Positions 37,474-45,704 of a stretch of DNA of 64,000 nt are shown here, one piece after another (position 1 is the stretch's first letter; each line of letters starts with the position of its first letter). This DNA comes from Anatilimnocola floriformis. GTDB taxonomy: Bacteria > Planctomycetota > Planctomycetia > Pirellulales > Pirellulaceae. The notes under the pieces were generated by a model. That model was not told the origin of the DNA and did no database searches. It saw only the letters and a program-made list of their open reading frames with translations. The stretch is taken from assembly GCF_024256385.1 (NCBI RefSeq), contig NZ_JAMLFW010000002.1, positions 1,240,001 to 1,304,000 on the forward strand, given 5' to 3'. A program made the translations under genes and the position numbers.

Positions 37474-40091
37474 TTCTTCTTCCACTTCTGCAACCGCTGC
37501 TTCAGCTCGACATTTTGTTTCTCTAGCCGAATCGCTCGCTCTCCCGACTCGATGGCAGCCGCTCGGTCGCCGCGGACGAAGTAGATCTCGGCGAGCGCGT
37601 CGTGATATTCCGCGTCGTTCGGTTCGAGTTTCATCGCGTCCTTGGCGAGCTGCAGCGCTTCATCGAGCCGGCGGTTGCAGCGCGCGAGCATCAAGGCGAG
37701 CTCGCGGCGATGGTACGAAGTTAGGGGGTAGTCGCGAATCGTTTGTTCGTAACGCTGCGCCACTTCCTGGAAGAGTTCCGCGGCGACTTCTTTGCGATCG
37801 GCCTTTTCGAGTTGCGGCACAAACTCTTCGATCATTCGCACGTTGCCCGGCATGATGTTCAGCACGCGCCGCAGTTCCGCAATGGCTGCGTCAGGTTTGC
37901 CTGCCGCGAGGTGGGCCTGAGCGCGGCAACGATGGATCAACTCTGGATCGGTCAAATAGTGATCGAACAGGCTGTAGTTTTGCGAGCCCCACAGCATGCT
38001 GAGGAGCCACCGTTGCCACGCATCGGCCGATGCGGCAGGCGTTTCGATCGACGTGAGATTGGCCCGCAGATGCCCCGCGGCCAACGTCGGTTGCTGCACG
38101 GTCGGGTTTGCGGTGCGGATGATGATCTGCGCTTGTTCAGCCGCGGCGGTATTGAAGCGTCGCTCCTTCAATTGCTGGGCGAACGCGTAGCGCGTAACCG
38201 GCGACAGCGCCGCGAGCGAAGCCCGCCGTTGCTCCTTTTCGCCTTCCTCGCGCTGTCCGGCATCGATCAACGTTTGGCCGAGCAGATAGCGCGGCAACGG
38301 CAAGCCGGGCAATCGCTCGAGCGCTTTGCGATACCATTTTTCGGCGGCCTTCCAGTCCTGATCTTCACGGGCCAGATCGCCGAGGCGGACCGAAGCGTCG
38401 GTGGTGTGTGGCTCCGCGCGTTCGAGCCAAGTGCGGGCCAGTTCGCGTTCGTCGAGCCGCAGATAAACTTCGGCGGCTCGCATATGCAGGCGGAAATCCG
38501 TCGCTCCTTGCCATGGATCGAAGAGGGGCGCGAATTTTTTGACCAGCTCCTTTCGTTCGTCCTCGGTGTAACCACGCGGGCCAAAGAGCTGTTCCAGCAG
38601 CGGCAGATAGTCGGGCTTTTGCACACCATCGGCGGTGAATTTCAGATGGAGCCCATCGACCAGCGCCGCGTCTTTTTCATAGACCATCCGCAGGACGGAC
38701 GTGGAGTTGACGCTGGGACGGAGGGCCGATTCAAGATCGATGAGCGCTTGCGCGCGATTGCCGCTTTGCACAGAGGCATCGATGAGCGCCGGCCAGTGAT
38801 TGCCGTTCGGATCTCCTTCGCTGCGAACGATGGCGACGATCTCTTTCGCCCGCTCGCGCTCACCGAGCAAATAGAGTTGCCGGGCGAGATCGCGGGCGTA
38901 ATTAAACCGTGGCACGAGTGACTGCGTGACCACGAGTCCGCCGGCAGGGAGCTTCTCGTACCAGGATTTGTCGAACTTGGTATCGAGCGTGATGCCGGCC
39001 AGCTTCTGCGAACGAGCATACTTCATTCGCAGAAAGTCGTAGTACGAGGCCGCGGCGGGAATGCTTTCGGAGAGGAGTTCGGTGGCTTCCTCGATTTGTT
39101 CGCAAGCCAGATGAGCTTCGGCGGCGAACCAATAGTCGCCGGGTTGCCGTCGCGCGAGATCGCGCAGCTCTAGCAGTTTTGCATCGGCCACTCCTTGATT
39201 GCCCGCAAAGAACTGCAGCGTGGCCGAATACGCCGTGAGCTCAGCCGGCGGCATGCGATCCTTGGCCAAGCCATCTTGCACACCGGCAGCAGCGGCCCAG
39301 TCTCCTTTTTCCAACAGAATGGCTCGCTGATAAAAGCCCAGCTGTTGTTGACCCGCCAGCTCGGCGGCGCCCGCAAGATCGCCGGCGGCGCGACGGTAGT
39401 AAATGACTCGTTTGGCGAGCGCAGGATTCGGCGAACGCTTGTAGAGCTTCTCGGCGGCTTCGAGTCGTTCGGGCAAACGGCCGGTGATGAGCAGCACGGC
39501 GGTCAGCCGCTCAAGCGTGGAATCGGAGGTGATGTCGACCTGCTCGAGAATACTTTCGGCTTCGCTATACTCCTCGCGGACGAGCATCTCGGGCACATAC
39601 CGCTGGGCCTGACGGGCAGTGCTCATCAGCAGCGTATCGCGTTCAATATCCACGTTATGCGAACGGGCCAACTGCATCGCCAGTTTGACTTGCTTTTTGT
39701 CGACCAAGACCCGCAAGGTGTTCTGCTTGGAATCGAGGTCGCCGCTGCGAAATTGCGCCAGCAGCGTTTCGAATTCCGGTGGCATGTCGGGAGTCAGGCC
39801 GAGCTCGAATTTTTCGAGAATCAACCGCGCCCGCATCTTCACTTCGGGATCGTTGCTCGTCACCGCTTTTCGAAGCACTGCTTCGGCGTTGTTGCCGGCC
39901 AGCCAGAGGAGCTTCGAAGCGGCTTCACGCGTGGCGAACTCTTCGTGACCGAGCTCCACCACTGCCTTTTGAATGGCAGCCGCATCGGGCTTGGGGCCGC
40001 TGACTTTCTTCTCCGGCAGATCGGCCTGGCCGTGAGCCAAACGAATGCTGCCGAGCAAGATGAGGGCTGCTATCCAGATTCGTGTCGACAT
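37470..40091 (-). CDS. Exported tetratricopeptide-repeat protein
   Basis: An 873-residue protein with a signal peptide ([20 protein letters not shown] then GQA). The first 100 residues have a HEAT-like pair ([32 protein letters not shown]) of a kind shared with other secreted planctomycete proteins. The rest is a long run of TPR-like helices (for example [52 protein letters not shown], then [16 protein letters not shown]). Probably a periplasmic scaffold. The ATG at 40091 begins the signal peptide; the frame is open to 40169 but that part is repeat DNA. The final codons and stop lie at the edge of a palindromic element, so the native C-terminus may have been altered. Confidence 0.85.
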   Translation of the reverse strand: MSTRIWIAALILLGSIRLAHGQADLPEKKVSGPKPDAAAIQKAVVELGHEEFATREAASKLLWLAGNNAEAVLRKAVTSNDPEVKMRARLILEKFELGLTPDMPPEFETLLAQFRSGDLDSKQNTLRVLVDKKQVKLAMQLARSHNVDIERDTLLMSTARQAQRYVPEMLVREEYSEAESILEQVDITSDSTLERLTAVLLITGRLPERLEAAEKLYKRSPNPALAKRVIYYRRAAGDLAGAAELAGQQQLGFYQRAILLEKGDWAAAAGVQDGLAKDRMPPAELTAYSATLQFFAGNQGVADAKLLELRDLARRQPGDYWFAAEAHLACEQIEEATELLSESIPAAASYYDFLRMKYARSQKLAGITLDTKFDKSWYEKLPAGGLVVTQSLVPRFNYARDLARQLYLLGERERAKEIVAIVRSEGDPNGNHWPALIDASVQSGNRAQALIDLESALRPSVNSTSVLRMVYEKDAALVDGLHLKFTADGVQKPDYLPLLEQLFGPRGYTEDERKELVKKFAPLFDPWQGATDFRLHMRAAEVYLRLDERELARTWLERAEPHTTDASVRLGDLAREDQDWKAAEKWYRKALERLPGLPLPRYLLGQTLIDAGQREEGEKEQRRASLAALSPVTRYAFAQQLKERRFNTAAAEQAQIIIRTANPTVQQPTLAAGHLRANLTSIETPAASADAWQRWLLSMLWGSQNYSLFDHYLTDPELIHRCRAQAHLAAGKPDAAIAELRRVLNIMPGNVRMIEEFVPQLEKADRKEVAAELFQEVAQRYEQTIRDYPLTSYHRRELALMLARCNRRLDEALQLAKDAMKLEPNDAEYHDALAEIYFVRGDRAAAIESGERAIRLEKQNVELKQRLQKWKKK

Positions 40092-40188
40092 ACGTTTCGG
40101 GAGGGCGAGGCTCCCGCCGAGCCGTGGAGGTGGCGAATCGAAAAATGCTGTGCCCTGGAAGAGAACCAAAATTGATTATGATAGTCGC

Positions 40189-40686
40189 ATGAATACACAA
40201 CAACCGCTGGTCGGCGTGATCATGGGCAGCAAGTCCGATTGGGAGACGATGCGTCATGCCGCCGAAATGTTGACTCAGTTTGGCGTGGCTCACGAATGTC
40301 GCGTGGTCTCGGCCCATCGCACGCCGCAGTGGATGTGCGAATATGCCGCCTCGGCTGAAGAGCGCGGCCTGGCCGTCATCATCGCCGGAGCCGGCGGCGC
40401 CGCGCACTTGCCGGGCATGGTCGCTTCGCAAACGGTGCTCCCTGTGCTCGGCGTGCCGGTGCAAAGTCGCGCTCTCTCGGGACTCGATTCGCTCCTTTCC
40501 ATCGTGCAAATGCCCGGCGGCATTCCGGTCGGCACGCTCGCCATCGGCGAAGCCGGTGCCAAAAACGCCGGTCTGCTCGCCGTCCGCATTCTCGCCGTGC
40601 AAGACGCCGCGCTCCGCAAAAAGCTGCAGGAGTTCACCGACGAACAAGCGGCGAAGGTGATGAAGGATACGCTGCCACCGGTGTAG
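40189..40686 (+). CDS. purE: N5-carboxyaminoimidazole ribonucleotide mutase
   Basis: Class I PurE interconverts N5-CAIR and CAIR in purine synthesis. The 165-residue protein shows [14 protein letters not shown], the catalytic histidine in [22 protein letters not shown] and [17 protein letters not shown], all highly conserved. Starting at ATG 40189 gives the normal length; the open frame extends upstream but is not family-like. No purK is next to it. Confidence 0.96.
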   Translation: MNTQQPLVGVIMGSKSDWETMRHAAEMLTQFGVAHECRVVSAHRTPQWMCEYAASAEERGLAVIIAGAGGAAHLPGMVASQTVLPVLGVPVQSRALSGLDSLLSIVQMPGGIPVGTLAIGEAGAKNAGLLAVRILAVQDAALRKKLQEFTDEQAAKVMKDTLPPV

Positions 40687-40710
40687 CGAAGCGTGCAGTG
40701 ACTTCCCTCC

Positions 40711-40803
40711 CGTAGGACCGGACCATTGGTCCGTCCAAGAAGCGGGTACCGCGTCAACCAGGCAGCACGCGCTGCCCATCAACGGACCAATGGTCCATCC
40801 TGC
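40711..40803. repeat. GGACCATTGGTCC paired palindrome, copy 2
   Basis: ACCGGACCATTGGTCCGTCC and, inverted about 45 bases later, ACGGACCAATGGTCCATCC. Same architecture as 18384-18470, including AAGAAGCGG just after the first palindrome. It fills the gap between purE and the SGNH hydrolase gene. Confidence 0.75.
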
Positions 40804-40876
40804 CGACTGGCAGACCCACTGTCGCCCAACTTATCATGCGAGCGCCTTCCTTCTTTCCTTCCGAGGAGCCTCTCCC

Positions 40877-42076
40877 ATGCTTTGCCGTATCTGGTCCGTA
40901 TTCTTCACGCTGGCCGCTATCTCCATCGCGCACGCCGCCGAACCCGCCGTGCCCCTCAAGCTCAAAGAGAACGACGTGTGGGTGATGGCTGGCGACAGCA
41001 TCACTGCCCAGCGGCAACACTCGAATTACATCGAAGCCTTCTTTCGCACTCGCTATCCCGAGCTGAAGTTGCAATTCCGCAATTCGGGCGTCGGCGGCCA
41101 CACGATGCAAAGCACGTCGGCCCGGTTTGATTACGACATCGCCGCCTTCAAGCCGACAATCGTCAGCATCGAGCTCGGCATGAACGACGTCGGTGCCGGT
41201 GACGACCCGAAGAAGTACATCGAAGGCGCCGTGAAACTGATCGGCCAAGTGCGCTCGGCCGGCGCAACGCCCGTGCTCATCACATCGAGCCCGGTCAACG
41301 ACGGCAGTAAAATGGAAAGCTGGAAGGGCGATCGCTGCCGCCGCATTCATCCTTACTCGGAGGCTTTGAAGCAACTCGCCACCGATGAGAAGCTGACCTA
41401 CGTCGATCAATATCATCCGCTCCTCGCCCTATGGGCCAATAACAAAGATGAATCCAACAAGGACAAGATCGGCCTGATCGGCGATCCGGTGCATCCGGGC
41501 CCAGTCGGTCAATACACGATGGCGGCCACCATCATCACGGGCCTCGACGTCAACCGCGAAGTCAGCTCGGCCACCCTGCAAGCCGATGGCAAGGTCGTCG
41601 AAACGAAGGGCTGCATGATCACCGCGACCAAGGCCGCCGATGGCGGTTTGACCTTCACGCGGCAGGACGAAAAGTTGCCCTGGCCGATCCCAGCTCAAAG
41701 CCGCGCCGCGCTGAAGCTCATGCCCGAGATCGCCGACCTGTCGCGCTACCTGCTCACCGTCACCGGCCTGGCCGCGGGCGATTACACCATCTCCATCGGC
41801 GGCAAAGACGCAGCCAAGGTCACCGCCGAAGAACTGGCCCGCGGTGTGAACATGGCCACCTTCGAAAACGGCGCGATCGCCGAACGCGGCGCCAAGATCG
41901 TCGAGCAGATCAACAAGCTGCAAGGCGGCCTGAACAACAACTTCCGCGGCGCCAGCAAAGCCAAAGACGAAACCAAACTCGCCGAAGCCCAAAAGGAAAT
42001 CGCGGCCACCGAAGCCGAACTCACGAAGCTCGTTCAGCCCGAAGCGGTCGAGATCGCCATCAAGCCGGTGAAGTAG
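40877..42076 (+). CDS. Secreted SGNH/GDSL hydrolase
   Basis: A 399-residue exported hydrolase. The signal peptide is MLCRIWSVFFTLAAISIAHA. The SGNH blocks are all visible: block I VMAGDSIT (Ser nucleophile), block II NSGVGG, block III SIELGMND and block V DPVHPG with Asp and His. The C-terminal 150 residues are an added domain with a helical end (GGLNNNFRGASKAKDETKLA). SGNH hydrolases act on esters of carbohydrates or lipids; in planctomycetes they are often linked to polysaccharide deacetylation. The substrate is unknown. ATG 40877 has GAGGAG upstream. Confidence 0.88.
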   Translation: MLCRIWSVFFTLAAISIAHAAEPAVPLKLKENDVWVMAGDSITAQRQHSNYIEAFFRTRYPELKLQFRNSGVGGHTMQSTSARFDYDIAAFKPTIVSIELGMNDVGAGDDPKKYIEGAVKLIGQVRSAGATPVLITSSPVNDGSKMESWKGDRCRRIHPYSEALKQLATDEKLTYVDQYHPLLALWANNKDESNKDKIGLIGDPVHPGPVGQYTMAATIITGLDVNREVSSATLQADGKVVETKGCMITATKAADGGLTFTRQDEKLPWPIPAQSRAALKLMPEIADLSRYLLTVTGLAAGDYTISIGGKDAAKVTAEELARGVNMATFENGAIAERGAKIVEQINKLQGGLNNNFRGASKAKDETKLAEAQKEIAATEAELTKLVQPEAVEIAIKPVK

Positions 42077-42796
42077 AAACCACCTGAAGAAAAGCCAGGC
42101 GTCAACATAACCATTCCATTCGTTCAGGTGGTTATAATATAACAGGTTATCAAATTTTCATTTGGCCGTAAGGCGTTTCGGTTCAACGCCTTACGGCAAA
42201 TCACTCTCCCGGGGTTATAACCTTTTATAACCCCTGCGATGTCTCTCTAACGCGTCGCCATGTCGCCCGGCGAGCATCTCCCGCGTCCAATCCGGCGCGC
42301 ACCGGTAGCGCATGGATCTTTGTCCCAACGCGCGCACCACCACACTGAGAAAGAGCACTCGCAAAATTAGACAATCCCACCCTGACAACTCAGGTCCGCG
42401 CGCGGCGAGAAAAGTGAAACGTAATCGTTCACGTTGACACAGAGTCCGCGACCACCGGGCTCGTCCCGGTTGAGCGCTCACTGGTCTGCTACCCGCAGAT
42501 CCAATCGACGCGGCGACCATCGGCCTTGTGCCCTCACTGAGCGGCTGAGGAAGCTTAAAGTGATCGCTCCACGGGGATGAACCCCGTGGTCGCGAAGGAA
42601 CGTTTCTCGCGTGACATTGGTAGCTGGGGAGTGATCGCCCCACCGGCACAAGGCCGGCGGTCGCGGGAATCGCAACCGCTTGGCAACGGTAGCCGGCGTG
42701 AATGGTTGCTGACCAATCCCAGAAATGTCACAGGTTCAAGTCAACCTCTAGCCCCTCTACAATAACCCGCCAACCCTCTTCGAGAAGGAGCTCGCC
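42077..42796. other. Long non-coding region rich in hairpins
   Basis: No gene is supported in these 720 bases. Near the left end are two clear hairpins: GCCGTAAGGCG ... CGCCTTACGGC (about 42164-42197) and GGGGTTATAACCTTTTATAACCCC (about 42213-42236). The first probably ends the SGNH transcript. The middle holds a cluster of four related hairpin units (see 42445-42665). Confidence 0.6.
42445..42665. repeat. Cluster of four related hairpin units, two in each orientation
   Basis: Each unit has the plan GCGACC-hairpin-GAGCG-CACT. Units at 42445-42482 and about 42508-42545 read forward; units at 42559-42594 and 42630-42665 read in reverse. The clearest are CACGGGG-ATGAA-CCCCGTG (42570-42588) and CCGGC-ACAAG-GCCGG (about 42643-42657). 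GGTAGC or GCTACC separates units. The arrangement is mirror-like around about 42552. Confidence 0.6.
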
Positions 42797-43312
42797 ATGC
42801 GCTTCGGATTACGAACGCTCTTAGCCGTCAGCACTGTTTGTGCGGTTCTCTGTGCGATCCTGTTCGCCTTCCCCCTCGCCGTCGAGTTGCCGATCTTGGC
42901 CCTCATCGTGCTCGTCGCTCCCAGCTTTTGGATCAGCGGCGCGTGCTTCGCTCACGGCGGTTGGCGAGCCTTCTTTGTCGGCGGCATCTGCGCCGGCTGG
43001 CTCCCGCAAGCGGCCCTCATGTACCTGGCCGCCACCGTAATCGTCTCCAGCCCCGCGCTACTCACCTCCGGCGAAATCCCGAGCATCTTCAACGACCCCG
43101 GCATCCGCGGCAGCATCGCGTTCTACTTCTTCCTCCCCCTCCTCATCACCCTCTGCGGCGGCGCCTGCGGAGCCCTCGTCCACCACTTGTTCAACCCCGC
43201 AGCAACTCGCACACCCACACCACAACCCACTCCCGAATCCTCCCGCCTGCATGAGCCATATGTATTGCTCGAAAGCAGACTGACAGCGCTGGCCAAGGAA
43301 GAGACGAAATAG
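42797..43312 (+). CDS. Small polytopic membrane protein, MRFxLRTLL type
   Basis: A 171-residue protein that starts MRFGLRTLLAVSTVCAVLCA, a beginning shared by a very large planctomycete protein group of unknown function. Three to four membrane helices are predicted (to about residue 135), followed by a polar Pro/Thr-rich tail. AAGGAG precedes the ATG. I cannot assign a role. Confidence 0.7.
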   Translation: MRFGLRTLLAVSTVCAVLCAILFAFPLAVELPILALIVLVAPSFWISGACFAHGGWRAFFVGGICAGWLPQAALMYLAATVIVSSPALLTSGEIPSIFNDPGIRGSIAFYFFLPLLITLCGGACGALVHHLFNPAATRTPTPQPTPESSRLHEPYVLLESRLTALAKEETK

Positions 43313-43328
43313 CAACGACTCAACCGCC

Positions 43329-43534
43329 GGGTGGCACGGCGTGTACTCACCCGTGTCTTCTTTTAGATCTTCTGCGGTAAGTCTCCACCACGAAGCCCGG
43401 CGAAACCCCAATAAATTTCGCCACCCACGGCAGCACGCCCTTAACTCAGAACGGCCCGATCTCCACCGCCGACTGCCATTGATCCTCAACCGAAAATGGC
43501 CAACGAACACTGGTGAGTACACGCCGTGCCACCC
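43329..43534. repeat. MITE-like element with perfect 23-bp terminal inverted repeats
   Basis: GGGTGGCACGGCGTGTACTC starts at 43329 and its perfect complement ends at 43534; the 23-bp arms match exactly and a few more bases match after one mismatch. The 206-bp unit contains no gene. No clear target duplication is seen. It lies just beside the restriction-like island. Confidence 0.75.
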
Positions 43535-43564
43535 TGCAGAATCTCCGCGGCTGATACCCTTGGT

Positions 43565-44116
43565 CTAGTGTAAGTCGATTGACCGTGGAATCTCGGACGT
43601 AATTCGCAAAGCACCTTCATTCGCGGGCACCAAAAAAGATTCGCCGTCGTCGCGAATCGCAAGCACGGCGACGGGATCGCCAGCATTCGGATGCACAAAC
43701 ACGCTCCAGCCATGTGGTCGGCGTTCGACTAGAAGATCGGGTTTCGAAACGTCCGACTTGTCGCGAGCCCCCAAGATCAAGCGAAGACCGCTTGAGCAAC
43801 CAATAAGTATTGGCGTTTTCGAATATGTGTACTCGCCTGCTTCGGTATTCGGGCTGATTGTCAAATTTCGTTCCCTAACGTAGGTCGGCACGAACACCAC
43901 GAGCTCAGCGCCAACATCGTCGCGTGACGATGAGTTAGCTTTTTCACGTTCGTCGAGAAAGCGTTGAAGTAAGTCGCGAACTTCGCGTTGCGACAGCGGT
44001 GACTCTCGCGAGAGCTGGCTTTCATCCATGATCCGCTGATCTTCATCGTAGAGCCCCTCCTCCCAAAAATCTAAAGCCTCGACAATGGTGGAGAGCTCTC
44101 GTTCGGTGAATTTCAC
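43565..44116 (-). CDS. Unknown protein under controller-type operators, 183 aa
   Basis: A soluble protein of unknown family. The first half is helical and acidic (FTERELSTIVEALDFWEEGLYDEDQ ... QREVRDLLQRFLDERE). The second half is beta-rich (VVFVPTYVRERNLTISPN, LLVERRPHGWSVFVHPNAGDPVAVLAIRDDG). I chose the GTG at 44116 because AGGAG lies seven bases upstream; that AGGAG is itself part of operator A. Its promoter (TTGCTC-N17-TACGAT, minus strand 44168-44140) is almost a copy of the promoter of the gene at 45135. It is transcribed away from the XRE regulator. It has no methyltransferase or nuclease motif that I can see. Confidence 0.7.
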   Translation of the reverse strand: MKFTERELSTIVEALDFWEEGLYDEDQRIMDESQLSRESPLSQREVRDLLQRFLDEREKANSSSRDDVGAELVVFVPTYVRERNLTISPNTEAGEYTYSKTPILIGCSSGLRLILGARDKSDVSKPDLLVERRPHGWSVFVHPNAGDPVAVLAIRDDGESFLVPANEGALRITSEIPRSIDLH

Positions 44117-44119
44117 ATC

Positions 44120-44142
44120 GATGCTCCTGTTTTGGGAGCATC
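44120..44142. promoter_or_regulatory. Operator A, controller-protein site
   Basis: Perfect 8-bp inverted repeat GATGCTCC-N7-GGAGCATC. It overlaps the -10 region and transcription start of the unknown gene at 43565-44116 and the -35 element of the XRE regulator. Its GGAG half also serves as the ribosome-binding site of the leftward gene. Confidence 0.75.
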
Positions 44143-44160
44143 GTAGCACGCTCCGATAAT
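44132..44160 (+). promoter_or_regulatory. Promoter of the XRE regulator, probably leaderless
   Basis: TTGGGA (44132-44137), 17-bp spacer, GATAAT (44155-44160). A start seven bases on falls at 44167-44168, the regulator's ATG itself. This predicts a leaderless mRNA, as described for several restriction-modification C-protein genes. Confidence 0.6.
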
Positions 44161-44166
44161 CGGAGC
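44150..44166. promoter_or_regulatory. Operator B, controller-protein site
   Basis: Perfect 17-bp palindrome GCTCCGATAATCGGAGC, centred 27 bp from operator A. It covers the -10 element of the regulator's promoter and the -35/spacer of the leftward promoter, so bound protein could repress the former and affect the latter. Confidence 0.75.
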
Positions 44167-44167
44167 A

Positions 44168-44431
44168 ATGCAAAAGTCGACTCATACGAACGATTATCGA
44201 AAACTGCGGGCCGCACTCGTTGAGGTGCGCACAGCGGCAGGGCTTACTCAGCGAGAACTAGCGACCATTTTGCGAGTCCAACCCAGTTGGGTCGCAAAAG
44301 TCGAAACGGGAGAGAGGCGAATCGATGTGCTGGAGTTTTGTTGGTACGTGAGGGCATGTAACGGAGATCCTGCAGCCACGATAGCAGAGTTCTCAGCGAC
44401 GAAAGGCGCGAAAGGAAATCGCGCGTCATGA
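44168..44431 (+). CDS. XRE-family controller-type transcription factor
   Basis: An 87-residue protein that is almost entirely a lambda-repressor-like helix-turn-helix domain: LRAALVEVRTAAGLTQRELATILRVQPSWVAKVETGERRIDVLEFCWYVRAC. Size and position (overlapping the nuclease gene by four bases) are those of restriction-modification C proteins, which bind paired palindromes, repress themselves and delay nuclease expression. Four candidate operators flank its own promoter and the promoter at 45135. GGAG lies only two bases before the ATG, too close for a normal ribosome-binding site, in line with leaderless translation. Confidence 0.88.
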   Translation: MQKSTHTNDYRKLRAALVEVRTAAGLTQRELATILRVQPSWVAKVETGERRIDVLEFCWYVRACNGDPAATIAEFSATKGAKGNRAS

Positions 44432-45042
44432 CTCTGCCGCTCGACGATTTCCACCGAAAGTCGCTGCTCGAAGTGTTTCGCATGCCGCTCGCGCAGTCGA
44501 TGCTTGGCCGCAAGTCCAGCATCACTAACGCCTTCGTGAATGCAATAATTCCCATCGTGAATCCCTCGGCCGAAGAGATTCACGAGGCGCTCACCATTCT
44601 GGAAATGACGCCGGAAACAACTCGATGCGCATACTGTGGTGACAAACAAACCGAGTGGGATCATCTGCGACCGCTCGTCGACAAAATGAGGCCCACGGGA
44701 TTCATTTCTGAGATTGCCAACCTTGTTCCGTCGTGCTCCAAGTGCAACCAGAGCAAAGGAAACAAGTATTGGAAAACATGGATGTGTGGTAGTTCTAAAC
44801 TCTCACCGCGCACCAGAGCAATTGCTGATGTCGATTCGCGGATTGCTAGGCTCGAAGCATATGAACGTTGGCGAGCACCGACCAAGGTCGACTTCCAATC
44901 GTTGCTCGGAGATGAAGCCTGGCAGCACTACTGGAAGATGTGGGAAAATTTGAACGGCGCGCTGGCGGAGGCGCAAGCAGTCGCCAATGAAATGCGAGAT
45001 GCCATTCGCGATCGCGTCAAGAGTTCGAAGAACGAGCGCTAG
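44428..45042 (+). CDS. HNH endonuclease, probable restriction enzyme
   Basis: A 204-residue nuclease. The HNH/zinc core is clear: C67-x2-C70 (RCAYCGDK), the catalytic D78-H79 in TEWDHLRPL, N98 in ANLVPSCSKCN, and C103-x2-C106 followed by NQSKGNKYW. The N-terminal 60 residues and the helical C-terminal 80 residues are outside the core and may bind DNA. It is translationally coupled to the XRE regulator (ATGA overlap). By context it should be the restriction enzyme of a type II system. No methyltransferase is found in the window, so either it is harmless, acts on modified or foreign DNA, or its partner is elsewhere. Confidence 0.85.
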   Translation: MTLPLDDFHRKSLLEVFRMPLAQSMLGRKSSITNAFVNAIIPIVNPSAEEIHEALTILEMTPETTRCAYCGDKQTEWDHLRPLVDKMRPTGFISEIANLVPSCSKCNQSKGNKYWKTWMCGSSKLSPRTRAIADVDSRIARLEAYERWRAPTKVDFQSLLGDEAWQHYWKMWENLNGALAEAQAVANEMRDAIRDRVKSSKNER

Positions 45043-45081
45043 CTCGGACCAATTGCGAATCGCTTCGACAGTGGTTGCGAT

Positions 45082-45110
45082 TTGCTCCGAATATCGAAGC
45101 GCGTTACCAT
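45082..45110 (+). promoter_or_regulatory. Promoter of the DUF4928-like gene
   Basis: TTGCTC (45082-45087), 17-bp spacer, TACCAT (45105-45110). It matches, nearly base for base over some 50 bp, the leftward promoter between 44168 and 44120. It lies in the 92-bp gap after the HNH gene. Confidence 0.6.
45084..45100. promoter_or_regulatory. Operator D, controller-protein site, one mismatch
   Basis: GCTCCGAATATCGAAGC, a 17-bp near-palindrome equivalent to operator B (GAAGC for GGAGC). It overlaps the -35 element of the 45135 promoter. Its centre is 27 bp from that of operator C. Confidence 0.65.
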
Positions 45111-45130
45111 GCTCCCCAATCAGGAGCATG
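45108..45130. promoter_or_regulatory. Operator C, controller-protein site
   Basis: Perfect 8-bp inverted repeat CATGCTCC-N7-GGAGCATG, equivalent to operator A. It overlaps the -10 element and transcription start, and its GGAG is the ribosome-binding site for the ATG at 45135. Confidence 0.75.
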
Positions 45131-45134
45131 CTTA

Positions 45135-45701
45135 ATGTCGCCGAAGCGAGAACGCCCTATTTCTGCGGATCCCATTCTGTTGCCAGCTCTCGCATGCTCG
45201 CACTTAGGCGCCTTCGTGACGCTAATTCTCGGTTCCACCGAAACGCTCTCGGCGGGTGGACGTGTTGCACGAGCACTTGTAGATGCCAAACTGCGCCTTC
45301 GCTTTCCCAGCCACATGGTCACGAGGTGCGAAAAGCGAGGTTCACAGACGTTTACGGAATTCACGGTCGGAAGCCTGCGCGTAATCGTCGCGATACCTTT
45401 GTCTGACGAGGCCTTCAACTCCGCTGGAGCCTTTGCAAAAAATGAGCGACAAGTATTTTTCGTCGTCCCAGCAGATGACGTAGAGTATGCACACCACCGA
45501 ATCAAGAAAATGCGATGTCGGCTTGAGTGGGTCCGGGTGAAATCGGTCGATGACTTTGTCACAGACTACATGCACGGTGTTGCAACGGATTTGAGTTTGA
45601 CTCCTGCACAATTCTGCCTCAAATTTATCGCGGAGTACAATCGGCGAATTGCCGCTGATGGTGATCCTTCGCTGCAAGTACTCCTGCCGGCAATTGAGTA
45701 G
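45135..45701 (+). CDS. DUF4928-like restriction-associated protein
   Basis: A 188-residue protein. The core (FTEFTVGSLRVIVAIPLSDEAF, then AKNERQVFFVVPADDVEYAHHR, then VKSVDDFVTDYMHGVATD) and the end (FIAEYNRRIAADGDPSLQV) resemble, from memory, the C-terminal part of DUF4928 proteins, which occur beside m5C methyltransferases and nucleases. The match is weak, and the protein is shorter than the family. It is driven by its own operator-flanked promoter. The gene is followed after three bases by the start of the vsr relic, which also points to a former m5C restriction-modification system. Alternative: an unrecognised restriction subunit. Confidence 0.6.
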   Translation: MSPKRERPISADPILLPALACSHLGAFVTLILGSTETLSAGGRVARALVDAKLRLRFPSHMVTRCEKRGSQTFTEFTVGSLRVIVAIPLSDEAFNSAGAFAKNERQVFFVVPADDVEYAHHRIKKMRCRLEWVRVKSVDDFVTDYMHGVATDLSLTPAQFCLKFIAEYNRRIAADGDPSLQVLLPAIE

Positions 45702-45704
45702 CAA

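Noticed and set aside
42445-42665. Possible CRISPR array
   Set aside because: Units are few, degenerate and in both orientations, with irregular spacing and no cas genes nearby. No CRISPR array is seen anywhere in the window.
42838-43254. 138-codon frame overlapping the MRFGLRTLL protein
   Set aside because: Arginine/proline-rich translation in an alternative frame; the 42797 gene has the ribosome-binding site and a recognised N-terminus.
43565-44116. Methyltransferase identity for the gene divergent to the XRE regulator
   Set aside because: It is too short and lacks SAM-binding (FxGxG) and catalytic (PC or DPPY) motifs, so context alone does not justify the call.
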